From NCBI RefSeq assembly GCF_003610775.1, contig NZ_RAQO01000009.1, forward strand, positions 248,001 to 312,000: a stretch of 64,000 bases of DNA. Direction: 5' to 3'. The notes under the pieces are model-generated. The model made no database searches. It saw nothing but the letters and a program-made list of their open reading frames with translations, and had not been told where the DNA came from. How positions within the stretch are numbered: the first letter of the stretch is position 1; each line of letters starts with the position of its first letter. Made by a program: the position numbers and the translations under genes. The DNA is from Alginatibacterium sediminis (lineage in GTDB: Bacteria > Pseudomonadota > Gammaproteobacteria > Enterobacterales > Celerinatantimonadaceae). Shown here in pieces: positions 1-8,799 of the stretch.

Positions 1-597
1 ATTGCACAAACGATTGAGCAACAAGCTGAATTGGGTCTTGAGCTCGATCGTGAATTTGTCCTACAAGGTATGTCTGATGCTTTAAGTGGCGACACTAAAA
101 TGTCACAGGAAGAAATCCAAGCCCAGCTAACGGCTTTGGACGCAAAACTTAATACTTTGATGGAAGCAAAAAGTGCCGAACAAGCAGCTTTGGCTGTTGA
201 AGAAGGCAAAGCCTTTTTAGCTGAAAATGCGTCTAAAGACGGCATTACGGTAACCGAGTCAGGCTTACAGTATAAAGTTGAGCAAGCTGGTGAAGGTGAC
301 AAACCTAGCGCCGAAGATACAGTAACGGTTCACTACGAAGGTAAACTTCTTGACGGGACTGTGTTTGATAGTTCGATAGAGCGAGGCGAACCGGTTTCAT
401 TCCCGCTTAATCGCGTTATTCCAGGTTGGACCGAGGGTGTGCAATTGATGTCACCTGGTGCAAAATATACTTTCTTCATTCCATCAGAGCTTGCCTACGG
501 TGAAGCTGGAGCGGGTCAAAGTATTCCTCCTCACGCAACTTTAACTTTTAGCGTGGAACTAATCTCTATAGAAAAAGCAGAGGTGGTAGTGAAATAG
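1..597 (+). CDS. FKBP-type peptidyl-prolyl cis-trans isomerase (5' end outside window)
   Basis: Catalyses cis-trans isomerisation of prolyl bonds during protein folding. The reading frame is open from base 1, so the N-terminus is missing and 198 residues are visible. The first part is a helical dimerisation region typical of FkpA/FklB/Mip proteins. The C-terminal half is a complete FKBP domain with VHYEGKLLDGTVFDSS, VIPGWTEGVQLM and ELAYGEAGAGQSIPPHATL. Without the N-terminus I cannot tell a periplasmic FkpA (signal peptide) from a cytoplasmic FklB. A strong hairpin terminator follows directly. Confidence 0.93.
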   Translation: MAQTIEQQAELGLELDREFVLQGMSDALSGDTKMSQEEIQAQLTALDAKLNTLMEAKSAEQAALAVEEGKAFLAENASKDGITVTESGLQYKVEQAGEGDKPSAEDTVTVHYEGKLLDGTVFDSSIERGEPVSFPLNRVIPGWTEGVQLMSPGAKYTFFIPSELAYGEAGAGQSIPPHATLTFSVELISIEKAEVVVK

Positions 598-610
598 TCA
601 CTGCCTCATG

Positions 611-641
611 CAAAAAAAAACCGGCATTAGCCGGTTTTTTT
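611..641. terminator. Bidirectional terminator between FKBP gene and rsd
   Basis: A 7-bp stem AACCGGC/GCCGGTT with loop ATTA is flanked by an A-run on the left and a T-run on the right, so it works as a rho-independent terminator on both strands for the convergent FKBP and rsd genes. Confidence 0.85.
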
Positions 642-656
642 ATGTCTTGAAGATAA

Positions 657-1115
657 CTATTGAGCTTGGTGCAGGTGTTCGAGCATTCGGTCTTCAATGG
701 CAAAGCGCGATTCAAAGGCTTCACCGAGTTGGCTGAGCTGAAGATCAAAGGACTTTAGTTCTATGTCGTCTTGGGTACTGGCGAAGTGGTCGTTAAAATT
801 GAGTACCGCATCAGTGGAGTCTCGCAATAGCGGCAGCAAGCGCTGGGCTTGTTGTTGCTTTTCCTGGTCGCCACAATTTGAAATCACTTGCTCATATATT
901 TCAAAGTGACCCGTAGAAACATAATCGACAAGCTGTTCGCAAAATTGAGTTATCTGTGACTGTTCGGGAAGGCTATTATCTTTTCGTTCAAAAGGGGGAA
1001 GCCCTGCTAGTTGGCAATAATTCACTAACAAGCTTTTTCGATTGTCTAGCCATTGGTCGATTAGGCCACTAACGCCACCCCAGCGTTGTTTGGCTGTTTC
1101 TACTCGGGTTAACAT
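657..1115 (-). CDS. rsd: Rsd, regulator of sigma D (anti-sigma-70 factor)
   Basis: Binds the housekeeping sigma-70 factor in the cytoplasm and, in E. coli, lowers its competition for core RNA polymerase in stationary phase. At 152 residues it matches Rsd/AlgQ length. Visible family features are an N-terminal helix with LIDQWLDNRKSLLVNY, the central CEQLVDYVSTGHFEIYE segment and the C-terminal LGEAFESRFAIEDRM helix. AGGGA lies 6 nt before the ATG. It is divergent from nudC, in the same local order as in enterobacteria (rsd, nudC, hemE). Confidence 0.93.
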   Translation of the reverse strand: MLTRVETAKQRWGGVSGLIDQWLDNRKSLLVNYCQLAGLPPFERKDNSLPEQSQITQFCEQLVDYVSTGHFEIYEQVISNCGDQEKQQQAQRLLPLLRDSTDAVLNFNDHFASTQDDIELKSFDLQLSQLGEAFESRFAIEDRMLEHLHQAQ

Positions 1116-1258
1116 AGCTTGTCCCTGATTTAACGTTCATCTTATATTATAACTAAAGAAATCTGGGGCTTCAGTCAAGAGAAACCGTGCCTAGAGACTT
1201 GGTTTTGAGTTCCAAAGCGACTAATTTGGAGTTCTTATATGATAAAAAGGAAATATTT

Positions 1259-2077
1259 TTGATCATCGATAATATGACCGCTCGTGATGGCTGGTGGTTT
1301 TTCACCTGTGGCAACCAAATATTGCTGATTCCGCAAGGCCATTGTATTCCGCATGGCCAATGGAACGATTTAGCGCTTAATAGGGACATCAGCGAGCCTT
1401 GTGAACGATTCGCTGTCTACCAGTCGGAACCTTGTTATCGCGTTGAACTTACCGAATGTTTTGATTTAGGTTTTGGACAATGGTTTGAACTGCGCGAAAC
1501 GATGAGTCAACTTAACGCTGCGTTATTTGATTTAGCTGGAAAAGCTATTCAATTTGCATTGTTCTTGGATACCCATCGTTTTTGTGGTCGTTGCAGTAAA
1601 CCCTTCGAGCGCGTGCATTGGGAACTGGCTTTGCAATGTGAAGCGTGTGGATTTCGGGCCTACCCACGCGTGTCGCCCAGTATTATTGTGTTAGTGCGCA
1701 AAGGTAAGCAGATTCTATTAGCTAATCATCGTCGTCATCAACAAGACCCTCCCATGTTTACCACGCTGGCTGGTTTTATTGAAGCGGGTGAGACGGCTGA
1801 ACAAGCCGTGGTTAGAGAAGTTTACGAAGAGTCGGGAATTAAGGTCAATAATCTAAACTACTTTGACAGCCAGCCTTGGGCTTTTCCCCATTCGTTGATG
1901 TTGGGCTATTTTGCCGACTATGAAAGCGGGCATATTCGATTACAAAAAAGGGAATTGAGTGCCGCGCATTGGTTTGACGTTGACAACTTACCATTATTGC
2001 CGCCGCACGGAACCATCGCGCGGCGTTTGATTGAATGTGCAGTGGATCAAATCAAACAAGAATCCGATGAACTGTAA
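1259..2077 (+). CDS. nudC: NAD-capped RNA hydrolase / NADH pyrophosphatase NudC
   Basis: Nudix hydrolase that cleaves NAD(H) and removes NAD caps from RNA. Visible are the four-cysteine zinc site (FCGRCSKP and LQCEACGF), the Nudix box GFIEAGETAEQAVVREVYEES, and the NudC-specific SQPWAFPHSLM motif. The frame is open back to 1187, but I place the start at a TTG at 1259: AAGGA lies about 7 nt upstream and the protein then begins just before the conserved DGWWF segment, as in E. coli NudC. The ATG at 1274 is the alternative; it has no ribosome site at normal distance. hemE follows in the same direction. Confidence 0.92.
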   Translation: MIIDNMTARDGWWFFTCGNQILLIPQGHCIPHGQWNDLALNRDISEPCERFAVYQSEPCYRVELTECFDLGFGQWFELRETMSQLNAALFDLAGKAIQFALFLDTHRFCGRCSKPFERVHWELALQCEACGFRAYPRVSPSIIVLVRKGKQILLANHRRHQQDPPMFTTLAGFIEAGETAEQAVVREVYEESGIKVNNLNYFDSQPWAFPHSLMLGYFADYESGHIRLQKRELSAAHWFDVDNLPLLPPHGTIARRLIECAVDQIKQESDEL

Positions 2078-2193
2078 TTTGCGGTGATGGCTTAGCTGTC
2101 GCATATTTTGAAGCTTGGCTTGATTAGCCCTTGGGTTTGCGCCTGAGCCTGTTTACAATGCCAAACAATTATTTGAAGACCATGGATGTATTA

Positions 2194-3258
2194 ATGTCAG
2201 AGCTAAAAAACGATCGTTATTTACGTGCCTTACTAGGCGAATCAGTAGATGTCACGCCTGTATGGATGATGCGCCAAGCCGGTCGTTATTTGCCAGAATA
2301 TAAAGCTACTCGCGCTCAAGCGGGTGACTTTATGTCGCTTTGTAGAAATACTGAACTCGCTTGCGAGGTGACCTTACAACCCTTGCGTCGCTTCCCTCTT
2401 GATGCTGCCATTCTTTTTTCTGACATATTAACTATCCCCGATGCTATGGGATTGGGTCTTTATTTTGCTCAAGGCGAAGGTCCTAAGTTTGAACGTCCGC
2501 TACGAAGTGCTAAGCAGGTGCGTGATTTAGGAATTCCTGATCCAGAGCTGGAGCTGTCATATGTAACCGACGCCGTGCGCATGATTCGACGCGAGCTTAA
2601 AGGTGAAGTACCACTGATAGGTTTTTCTGGCAGTCCCTGGACACTAGCAACCTATATGGTTGAAGGCGGAGCCACCAAGAGCTTCTCGGAAATCAAGAAA
2701 ATGGGGTTTAGTGACGCCCCAACCCTGCATTTATTGTTGGACAAACTGGCTGACTCTGTCATCAGTTATCTTAACGCTCAAGTTGAAGCTGGTGCACAAT
2801 CGTTGATGATTTTTGATACTTGGGGTGGGGTACTAAGCCCGCATGATTATCAAGACTTTTCACTTCAGTATATGCAGAAAATTGTATCGGGACTTAAGCG
2901 CGAGTACGACGGTCGTAAAATTCCAGTCACCTTGTTTACCAAGAACGGTGGGCAGTGGCTTGAAAAAATAGCAGCTACAGGTTGTGATGCTTTGGGTGTG
3001 GATTGGACCACAGATATTGGTGAAGCGAGACGCCGAGTTGGCGATAAGGTTGCATTGCAAGGCAATATGGACCCTTCAATGCTTTACGCCTCTCCTGCAG
3101 CTATTAAAGCTGAGGTGCAGCGAATACTAGCCAGTTACGGGCACGGCAATGGACATGTCTTTAACCTAGGCCATGGCATTCACCCAGATGTTGACCCAGA
3201 ACACGCCGGTGTGTTTATTAATGCAGTCCATGAATTTAGTGGTCAGTATCACGTTTAA
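2194..3258 (+). CDS. hemE: Uroporphyrinogen decarboxylase HemE
   Basis: Decarboxylates the four acetate side chains of uroporphyrinogen III to give coproporphyrinogen III in haem synthesis. The 354-residue product matches the family length and is nearly colinear with E. coli HemE. It has the N-terminal substrate motif [15 protein letters not shown], the aspartate in [24 protein letters not shown] and the C-terminal LGHGIHPDV. The frame extends to 2131, but homology starts at [14 protein letters not shown], which fixes the ATG at 2194. A hairpin terminator follows. Confidence 0.96.
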   Translation: MSELKNDRYLRALLGESVDVTPVWMMRQAGRYLPEYKATRAQAGDFMSLCRNTELACEVTLQPLRRFPLDAAILFSDILTIPDAMGLGLYFAQGEGPKFERPLRSAKQVRDLGIPDPELELSYVTDAVRMIRRELKGEVPLIGFSGSPWTLATYMVEGGATKSFSEIKKMGFSDAPTLHLLLDKLADSVISYLNAQVEAGAQSLMIFDTWGGVLSPHDYQDFSLQYMQKIVSGLKREYDGRKIPVTLFTKNGGQWLEKIAATGCDALGVDWTTDIGEARRRVGDKVALQGNMDPSMLYASPAAIKAEVQRILASYGHGNGHVFNLGHGIHPDVDPEHAGVFINAVHEFSGQYHV

Positions 3259-3289
3259 GCGTTGAGCTCAGTGTTCAACGCTCGATTCA

Positions 3290-3314
3290 AAAAGCAGCCA
3301 TTGGCTGCTTTTTG
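3290..3314 (+). terminator. hemE terminator
   Basis: AGCAGCC and GGCTGCT form a stem around ATT (3293-3309), followed by TTTTT and preceded by AAAAA. It also suits the convergent response-regulator gene. Confidence 0.75.
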
Positions 3315-3324
3315 CTTTGCACTG

Positions 3325-3798
3325 CTATTTTAAATAACGATAGAGTTTGCTTTGGTCTAGGATCGGCATTAAATCTTCATAATCCATTCCACTATTAAGT
3401 ACAAAATCAGTGAGCAAGGTTTTAACTTGCTCAATGAGTACTTCCGCCACCCATGGTTTTTCAAAATAGTTATCGATAGCTGCTTGATTGATCGCTCGAA
3501 TCGTATCTTGATGGGTTGCCAAGCCGGTTAATAGAAGTTTACGAGTATATTCAAAACGGCCGTCTTTCTTGATTCGAGTTAAAAGCTCAACCCCAGTTCG
3601 CTCGGGCATAATATGATCAGATATAACCACAGCGATAGCGCGTCCTTGGCTATCTAAGTCGTCCATGAGTTCCTCGCACTCGAAGGCCGATTCGCATTGC
3701 TCGATATCGATATAGCTCTCTAAGGGCTGAAGATCGCGGGCCACAGCTTCCAGCACATCACGTTGATCATCCACACAGATTACGGTTAATTTGTTCAT
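3325..3798 (-). CDS. Stand-alone response regulator (receiver domain plus short tail)
   Basis: A 157-residue CheY-like protein. The receiver domain covers about residues 4-125: acidic pair in CVDDQRDV, phospho-acceptor Asp in VVISDHIMPERTG, Thr in LLLTGLA, Lys in YFEKPW. The remaining 30 residues carry no DNA-binding or enzyme domain that I recognise. AGGAG precedes the ATG. Only 10 nt separate it from the upstream transporter gene on the same strand, so the two are probably one operon. The receiver resembles those in hybrid or signalling-output proteins acting by protein contact. No kinase is encoded nearby, so the partner is unknown. Confidence 0.85.
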   Translation of the reverse strand: MNKLTVICVDDQRDVLEAVARDLQPLESYIDIEQCESAFECEELMDDLDSQGRAIAVVISDHIMPERTGVELLTRIKKDGRFEYTRKLLLTGLATHQDTIRAINQAAIDNYFEKPWVAEVLIEQVKTLLTDFVLNSGMDYEDLMPILDQSKLYRYLK

Positions 3799-3808
3799 TA
3801 CGCGCTCC

Positions 3809-5230
3809 TTAAATAGTGGCTATAAATCCGACTTGAATCAGCAAAAACACTAAAACATAGCTTAAAAGTAAACCAACACTACCAATGATAACTCCGGTTC
3901 GGGCCATTTGATTGGTACTAGTAAAACCGGTTGCGTGAGCAAGAGCGTTAGGTGGGGTGCTGATAGGCAGTGACATACCTAAAGATGCAGCAAACGTAAC
4001 GACCAGTATAATGCCTTGAGCTCCGCCGTAAGGGATCAAGCTATCCATGCTCATGCCAAGCGTCGCCACGATAGGTAACAACAAGTTGGCGGTCGCTGTA
4101 TGCGACATGAAATTTGCCATCAACAAACACAAAACACTCGCACCAAAAATGATGGATAGTGGTGAGAAGTTTTCAAAGGGTATTGAAGCAATAATATTCT
4201 CAGCCAGTCCAGTTTCGCCCATCGCTGCGCCCATAGCTATACCACCAGAGACTAACCAGAGTACATCCCAAGAAATCTTCTTTAGGTCATCTTTGGTGAT
4301 AATTTTTGTGATGGTAAAAACTGCAACGGGGATCATCGCCACTACATAGGAGTTCATGCCATGGGTCTTACCCATGAGCCACAATAAAATGGTAGCTGCG
4401 AATGTGACGTAAACAATATATGCCTGGGTAGTTTTTAGAAATTTCCCTTTGATTTCAAGCTTAATGCTCTGTTCGCTACTTGGATAAAGCTTACACAAGA
4501 GTAACCATGCAAAAGCCAGCAGAATAATGACAAATGGAACTCCAAATGCCATCCAGCTGCCGAAGCTTATCGCATCGTCACCAACTAGGTATTTCAAAGC
4601 AATTGCATTGGGAGGCGTACCAATAGGGGTGCCTATCCCACCGATATTTGCAGCAATTGGAATACAAAGCGCCATTGCGACTCTGCCCATGTCATTTTTA
4701 CTAAACACGGCCAAAACCGGTGCTAGTATCGATAACATCATCGCCGTGGTCGCAGTGTTGGACATAAACATAGAGAAAACAGCTGTAATGACCATGAGTC
4801 CGAGCATCACTCGACTGGGCTTCTCGCCAAATGGTTTGAGCATCACCCGTGCTAGATTGATATCGAGGCGATATTTAGTCGCCGCCATTGCCAAAAAGAA
4901 ACCACCTAAAAACAACATGATGATGGGGCTAGCAAAGCTCGACATGATACTTTGATAACTTAGCAGTTCGCCCAGGTTTCCTGAATCGCTTTGGGTGAAT
5001 AGGAAAAAACCGCCGTTACTGATGGTGAGTAACTGAAGTACAATGATGAGCACCGACGTGGCAAAGATAGGAATGGGTTCCAATACCCAACATAAAGCGG
5101 CCATTAGGAATATAGCCAGCACACGTTGCTGAACTAAAGTGAAGCTTTCGATTGGGAACAACGTAAGCGGTAAAAAAGCGACGAGCAGCGGCAGTCCAAA
5201 GCAAACGACGGCCTTGATATGGCGATTCAT
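3809..5230 (-). CDS. SLC13/DASS-family sodium:carboxylate (or sulfate/phosphate) symporter
   Basis: Inner-membrane sodium-coupled anion transporter of the divalent anion:Na+ symporter family. The two family signature loops are visible: MFMSNTATTAMMLSI in the first half, and FMSHTATANLLLPI in the second where the usual Asn is His. IPIAANIGGIGTPIGTPPNAI and SLPISTPPNALAHATG are the paired sodium/substrate hairpins. The frame opens at 5251, but the first seven codons contain AAGGA placed 7 nt before a second ATG at 5230, so I start there (473 residues). Substrate cannot be read from sequence; dicarboxylates are the commonest in bacteria. Co-transcribed with a single-domain response regulator. 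Confidence 0.87.
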   Translation of the reverse strand: MNRHIKAVVCFGLPLLVAFLPLTLFPIESFTLVQQRVLAIFLMAALCWVLEPIPIFATSVLIIVLQLLTISNGGFFLFTQSDSGNLGELLSYQSIMSSFASPIIMLFLGGFFLAMAATKYRLDINLARVMLKPFGEKPSRVMLGLMVITAVFSMFMSNTATTAMMLSILAPVLAVFSKNDMGRVAMALCIPIAANIGGIGTPIGTPPNAIALKYLVGDDAISFGSWMAFGVPFVIILLAFAWLLLCKLYPSSEQSIKLEIKGKFLKTTQAYIVYVTFAATILLWLMGKTHGMNSYVVAMIPVAVFTITKIITKDDLKKISWDVLWLVSGGIAMGAAMGETGLAENIIASIPFENFSPLSIIFGASVLCLLMANFMSHTATANLLLPIVATLGMSMDSLIPYGGAQGIILVVTFAASLGMSLPISTPPNALAHATGFTSTNQMARTGVIIGSVGLLLSYVLVFLLIQVGFIATI

Positions 5231-5414
5231 TAAAAATTCCTTTTTACACATAAGGGCAAGATTATTACAGCCTTAACTTCGTAAAACTGGTTGAAATTGA
5301 TCAGATAAAGCTTGAGTATTCCGATCTTGCCGTAATTTAATTTCAATTCTATGCGTTACCGCAAGTTTTGGTGATTAAAGAACACCCATTTGTAAAAGAG
5401 CTCTGGAGGTCCAA

Positions 5415-5747
5415 GTGCAGCGATTGATAAAAATGTTGATGCTAAGTGCGTTAATATTGATTTTTACTGCTTGTAGTCAAGTTAATGATGCCAATCTTGG
5501 GCGGCAGCAATTGCTAGGAGAAGTGTTAGTCGAATCACAATTGGCTATCTCAAATCTTGATACTAGCCACGACTTTGAAACCTTAATCGAGTTTGGTTTA
5601 GACACGCGTTATAGTCAGTTTGTGCGAGCTTGGCTTTATTTTGAGCGCGACTTACTCATCGATCAAATTCAACGCAGTTCTAATGCTGAAGCGTTAGAGC
5701 GAAAATCAATCATCGATCAACTCATCCGTCGCATCGATTTGGAGTAA
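5415..5747 (+). CDS. Small outer/inner-membrane lipoprotein, unknown function
   Basis: A 110-residue protein starting at GTG with GGAGG 5 nt upstream. The N-terminus is a lipoprotein signal: basic start, hydrophobic LMLSALILI, then lipobox FTAC with the modified Cys near residue 20. The mature part is short, polar and helical, with no recognised domain. The stop codon overlaps the Shine-Dalgarno sequence (GGAG) of the next small membrane gene, so the two are translationally coupled. No function can be assigned. Confidence 0.7.
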   Translation: MQRLIKMLMLSALILIFTACSQVNDANLGRQQLLGEVLVESQLAISNLDTSHDFETLIEFGLDTRYSQFVRAWLYFERDLLIDQIQRSSNAEALERKSIIDQLIRRIDLE

Positions 5748-5749
5748 CA

Positions 5750-5926
5750 ATGTACACTTTACTTGGCATCACCATTTTATTATTTAATCTATATGCAATC
5801 ACCAAAACAATTTTAAGCGACGCAGAAATTGGTCGTAAGTACTTGTGGGTGTTCCTAATTTGCTTATTGCCTCTGATAGGTTCGGTGATGTGGTGGTTTA
5901 AAGGACCAAAACAACCACCTTTGTAG
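5750..5926 (+). CDS. 58-residue PLDc_N-like membrane protein
   Basis: Short gene just below common length cut-offs. ATG at 5750 has GGAG at 5741-5744 and follows the lipoprotein stop by 2 nt. The product has two membrane helices (YTLLGITILLFNLYAI and YLWVFLICLLPLIGSVMWW) and ends KGPKQPPL. The second helix with its preceding basic residues and the LPLIG motif matches the small PLDc_N (phospholipase D nuclease N-terminal) family of membrane proteins, which also occurs free-standing. Function unknown. Confidence 0.65.
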   Translation: MYTLLGITILLFNLYAITKTILSDAEIGRKYLWVFLICLLPLIGSVMWWFKGPKQPPL

Positions 5927-5989
5927 TGATCTTCTTCTCGATTGTAACCCTATACTTAGTATACGAGTAATCTTAGAGAGGGTAAGAGC

Positions 5990-6184
5990 ATGGACATAAC
6001 AGTGTTGTACTACGACAAAAAAAATCCTCTTGAATTGCAATCGATGCATATGGAAGCGGCTGACCAGCAATCCGGTGGCAGACTGGTGATTGACCCACAA
6101 CGCAAACAAGACAAAATAATATTAGCCATACTTGAAGGTGAGGTCAGCGTGCTCAATGCGCTAGGTCAGCGGATCATCCCATAA
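5990..6184 (+). CDS. Small conserved-type hypothetical protein (64 residues)
   Basis: ATG preceded by GAGAGGG at about 9 nt. The product is soluble and mixed alpha/beta (MDITVLYYDKKNPLELQS at the start), without signal or membrane segment. It resembles short uncharacterised proteins of marine gammaproteobacteria, but I cannot assign a family with certainty. Its stop codon lies inside the left arm of a long inverted repeat shared with the convergent dehydrogenase gene. Confidence 0.55.
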   Translation: MDITVLYYDKKNPLELQSMHMEAADQQSGGRLVIDPQRKQDKIILAILEGEVSVLNALGQRIIP

Positions 6185-6230
6185 ATATTGACAAGCTTAG
6201 TTATTGAACTAGTAAGCTAAGTCAATATTT
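6183..6230. terminator. Inverted repeat overlapping two convergent gene ends
   Basis: AAATATTGAC at 6183-6192 pairs with GTCAATATTT at 6221-6230, and the stem continues with AAGCTTA against TAAGCT with a small bulge. It covers the stop codon of the 64-residue gene and the last codons of the dehydrogenase gene. It probably terminates both transcripts, though neither side has a long T-run. Confidence 0.5.
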
Positions 6231-7150
6231 ACAACGCAGTTGAGCGCTTTTTGTCTGATGAACGCTTCGATATTTGACTCAACAAGCTTGCTTATTTCTT
6301 GGCTAAGGCTGGGAGCAGCGCAATGTGGCGTTAGTCTTAAATTGGCTTGTGTCCAAAATGGGTGACCTTGGGGTAGGGGTTCTTCTACGGTGACATCCAA
6401 TATTGCTTGCGCACAATGGTTGTGTTGCAACCAATTCAGTAGCGCATCTTCGTCCACGCAAGCACCTCGCCCCACGTTGAAAAACCAGCAATCACGCTTC
6501 AGACTATCAAAAAAACTGCTACCGCAAATTTTCTGAGTCTGTGGTGTTGAAGGTAAGACCGCCACCACAACATCTGCGCTAGTAGCGTAGTCATTAAACT
6601 GTTCTATACGATAGACATGGTCGAAGCTGGGGCATGGACTATTGCCACTGCGACTAAATGCGCTTACCGACATTCCAAAGTATTTCGCTGTCTTGGCCAA
6701 GTGTTGAGCAATGCTTCCCGCACCTAAAATAGCAAGTTTCAAACTGGCGATGCTTTGATAGTTCGCCGGTTGCCATAGCTGAGCGGATTGTTGCTCAGAG
6801 TAGATTTGGTGGTGTTGGGAGTTGGCTAATAAATAGGAGAATATGTATTCACTCATCAGCGGACCAAACATACCCCGGCTGTTAGTCAATACGCACTCCT
6901 TAGGCAATTGAACTTTAAGCAGAGGCTCAATGCCTGCAAATAGGCTTTGTACCCAGCACAAATTAGGCAGTAGCTGTTGATCGATATAATCAGCCCCTAG
7001 TTGCGGATGACATATTAGGGCTTGTGCTTGGATGGCACGTGTTGGCAGTTCAGTGATGCATGTTGCACCAATAAATTCTATCTGGCCAAATCGGGTCTGA
7101 AGAAATTTGAGGTAACTTTGGTAGTTGGGATCTAAAATGACCATTAACAT
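6209..7150 (-). CDS. D-2-hydroxyacid dehydrogenase (GhrA/SerA superfamily)
   Basis: NAD(P)H-dependent reductase of 2-oxoacids such as glyoxylate or hydroxypyruvate. The 313-residue length fits GhrA-like enzymes. The Rossmann motif LGAGSIAQHLAK lies near residue 143. The catalytic triad appears as Arg in FNVGRGACVDE, Glu in DVTVEEPLP and His in LTPHCAAPS. The start could be the ATG at 7150 or 7144; GGAGG lies upstream of both. It is divergent from the DUF416 gene and convergent with the 64-residue gene. Exact substrate cannot be told. Confidence 0.85.
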   Translation of the reverse strand: MLMVILDPNYQSYLKFLQTRFGQIEFIGATCITELPTRAIQAQALICHPQLGADYIDQQLLPNLCWVQSLFAGIEPLLKVQLPKECVLTNSRGMFGPLMSEYIFSYLLANSQHHQIYSEQQSAQLWQPANYQSIASLKLAILGAGSIAQHLAKTAKYFGMSVSAFSRSGNSPCPSFDHVYRIEQFNDYATSADVVVAVLPSTPQTQKICGSSFFDSLKRDCWFFNVGRGACVDEDALLNWLQHNHCAQAILDVTVEEPLPQGHPFWTQANLRLTPHCAAPSLSQEISKLVESNIEAFIRQKALNCVVNIDLAY

Positions 7151-7188
7151 GGTATAACTGCCTCCAGCATCTTAACTGAGGATATTAG

Positions 7189-7803
7189 GTGGTCAATTCA
7201 GATAGTTTGCAAGAAAAACTTGCACCCATAGAGCTGAGAATTAGCGCTCTGAATCGCTGGCAAAAGACCCTGTTTTGTATTTGTTTATTGCAACGCAGCT
7301 CTCCCAACTTCCAATTGTTCGCTGAGAATACCGATCCTGAGCACGCAGAAGCACTCAGTAAATTGTTGAATCTTTTTTGGGAGTCACAACTAGTTCCGAG
7401 TAGTCGAATTAATTTTGCTGTGCAGCATGAACGGTTCGAGTTAGTTATTCCTAATCCCGACGATTATGATTTTTTCGGTGTTTATCCAGCGTTAGACTGC
7501 TGTGTCTTAGCTGAATTGTGCTTTAGTTGTATTGGGGACTTCCAAGGTGACGAAGCAAGCAATGCCTTACAAACATCCTTAGCTTCTGTCTTGAGTTTTC
7601 TTGAATTACAAAACCCAGAATTTGACGAGCACGATGCACAGCACTTGAATGCACCTTTATTGGTGGATGAATTGGAGTTTGCGAATAGCCTGTTACTGAT
7701 GCTTGCCAATCATGATAAAGGTAGTAAACAGGCAGCTGAGCTAAGAACTTTGGCTTACAATCAAGGGGTAAGTAACATAGGGATTTGTCTAGAAGACGAC
7801 TAA
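7189..7803 (+). CDS. yjaG: YjaG-family DUF416 protein
   Basis: A 204-residue cytoplasmic protein of the DUF416 family, recognised by helical segments such as LNRWQKTLFCICLLQRSSPNF, by the length, and by its place immediately upstream of hupA, as in E. coli. GTG start at 7189 with GAGGA 6 nt upstream. No biochemical function is established for the family. Confidence 0.8.
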   Translation: MVNSDSLQEKLAPIELRISALNRWQKTLFCICLLQRSSPNFQLFAENTDPEHAEALSKLLNLFWESQLVPSSRINFAVQHERFELVIPNPDDYDFFGVYPALDCCVLAELCFSCIGDFQGDEASNALQTSLASVLSFLELQNPEFDEHDAQHLNAPLLVDELEFANSLLLMLANHDKGSKQAAELRTLAYNQGVSNIGICLEDD

Positions 7804-7974
7804 CTTTGTTGAAAAACTAATCAAAGCGTCTTTTTTTTTGTGATAATCAGCCCATAAACTGGTTAAAGCCGCGCCAATTAAGGCTTGAGACGCAAAAAAG
7901 CCTTTGCGACTTGGATTTATTTCTCTTAAAGTGGCTAAGAATTTTAAAAAATAAGACACAAGGAACAAACTCTT

Positions 7975-8247
7975 ATGAACAAGACTGAACTTATCGATGC
8001 GATTGCTGACTCAGCAGAGCTTTCAAAAGCACAAGCTAAATTAGCACTAGAAGCGACACTGGGTTCTATTACAGAAGCACTTAAAGGTGGCGATCAAGTA
8101 CAATTGATCGGTTTTGGTACTTTTAAAGTAAACCACCGTGCTGCCCGCACTGGTCGTAACCCACAAACTGGTGCTGAGATCCAAATCGCTGCGGCGAATG
8201 TTCCAGCCTTTGTTTCAGGCAAAGCTCTTAAAGAAGCAGTTAAGTAA
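7975..8247 (+). CDS. hupA: DNA-binding protein HU, alpha-type subunit
   Basis: Nucleoid protein that binds and bends DNA without sequence specificity as a dimer. The 90-residue product is a full HU: N-terminal [18 protein letters not shown] helices, the GFGTF turn, the [15 protein letters not shown]-binding arm and the C-terminal SGKALKEAV helix. AAGGA precedes the ATG by about 10 nt. A 171-nt leader upstream holds short inverted repeats and its own promoter is likely. A perfect hairpin terminator follows. Confidence 0.96.
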   Translation: MNKTELIDAIADSAELSKAQAKLALEATLGSITEALKGGDQVQLIGFGTFKVNHRAARTGRNPQTGAEIQIAAANVPAFVSGKALKEAVK

Positions 8248-8260
8248 GCCTTTACCTGTT

Positions 8261-8292
8261 AAAGATGCTTAGCTAGTCTAAGCATCTTTCTT
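8261..8292 (+). terminator. hupA terminator
   Basis: Perfect 12-bp stem AAAGATGCTTAG (8261-8272) and CTAAGCATCTTT (8278-8289) with a 5-nt loop, followed by CTTCTT. The T-run is weak but the stem is very stable. Confidence 0.8.
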
Positions 8293-8309
8293 CTTAAAAA
8301 ACTCACCCT

Positions 8310-8678
8310 ATGACTCAACAAGCATTGCTTATTGTTGCCCACGGCAGCAGACGCCAAGCCTCCAACCAAGAAGTTGCCGCCTTAGTCGACTTTATTGCAC
8401 AGATCGTACCCCTTGAAGTTCGTGTGGAACATGCTTTTCTAGAGCTCGCTAATCCCAAATTCTCAGACGCCCTTCAGCAATTACTTAGTGATGGAGTGAA
8501 CCAGATAGACGTATTCCCATACTTTCTAGCCGCTGGTACTCATGTCGTAGACGACTTGCCTGCCATAATTGCTCAACACAAAGCGCAGTTTCCAGACGCC
8601 CAAATAAACCTAATTCAACACTTAGGTAAAATGCCGGGACTGGCTGAGTTAATCGCGCAACAAATCAATTTGATATAA
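8310..8678 (+). CDS. CbiX-type sirohydrochlorin chelatase
   Basis: Small (122-residue) chelatase of the CbiX/SirB class, which inserts cobalt or iron into sirohydrochlorin for cobalamin or sirohaem. Metal-binding histidines are visible in LIVAHGSRRQAS near the start and in FLAAGTHVVDDLP. The single-domain length matches the short CbiXS form, which acts as a homodimer. No other tetrapyrrole gene is adjacent; hemE is 5 kb away. Metal choice cannot be judged from sequence. Confidence 0.85.
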   Translation: MTQQALLIVAHGSRRQASNQEVAALVDFIAQIVPLEVRVEHAFLELANPKFSDALQQLLSDGVNQIDVFPYFLAAGTHVVDDLPAIIAQHKAQFPDAQINLIQHLGKMPGLAELIAQQINLI

Positions 8679-8799
8679 CTATACTAAAGTGGTATAAATG
8701 CCGCGAGTTTGAAATCGCTTTCAAAAGGAATGCATTTTAAACTTGGTTCTGGTGGCGATTGCTTCAAGGCCTGGTCAGTTGATTTATTGAGGAATGTCT

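Noticed and set aside
4047-4955. Plus-strand open frames opposite the carboxylate transporter
   Set aside because: Composition follows the reverse frame of a membrane protein gene; the minus-strand gene has clear family motifs.
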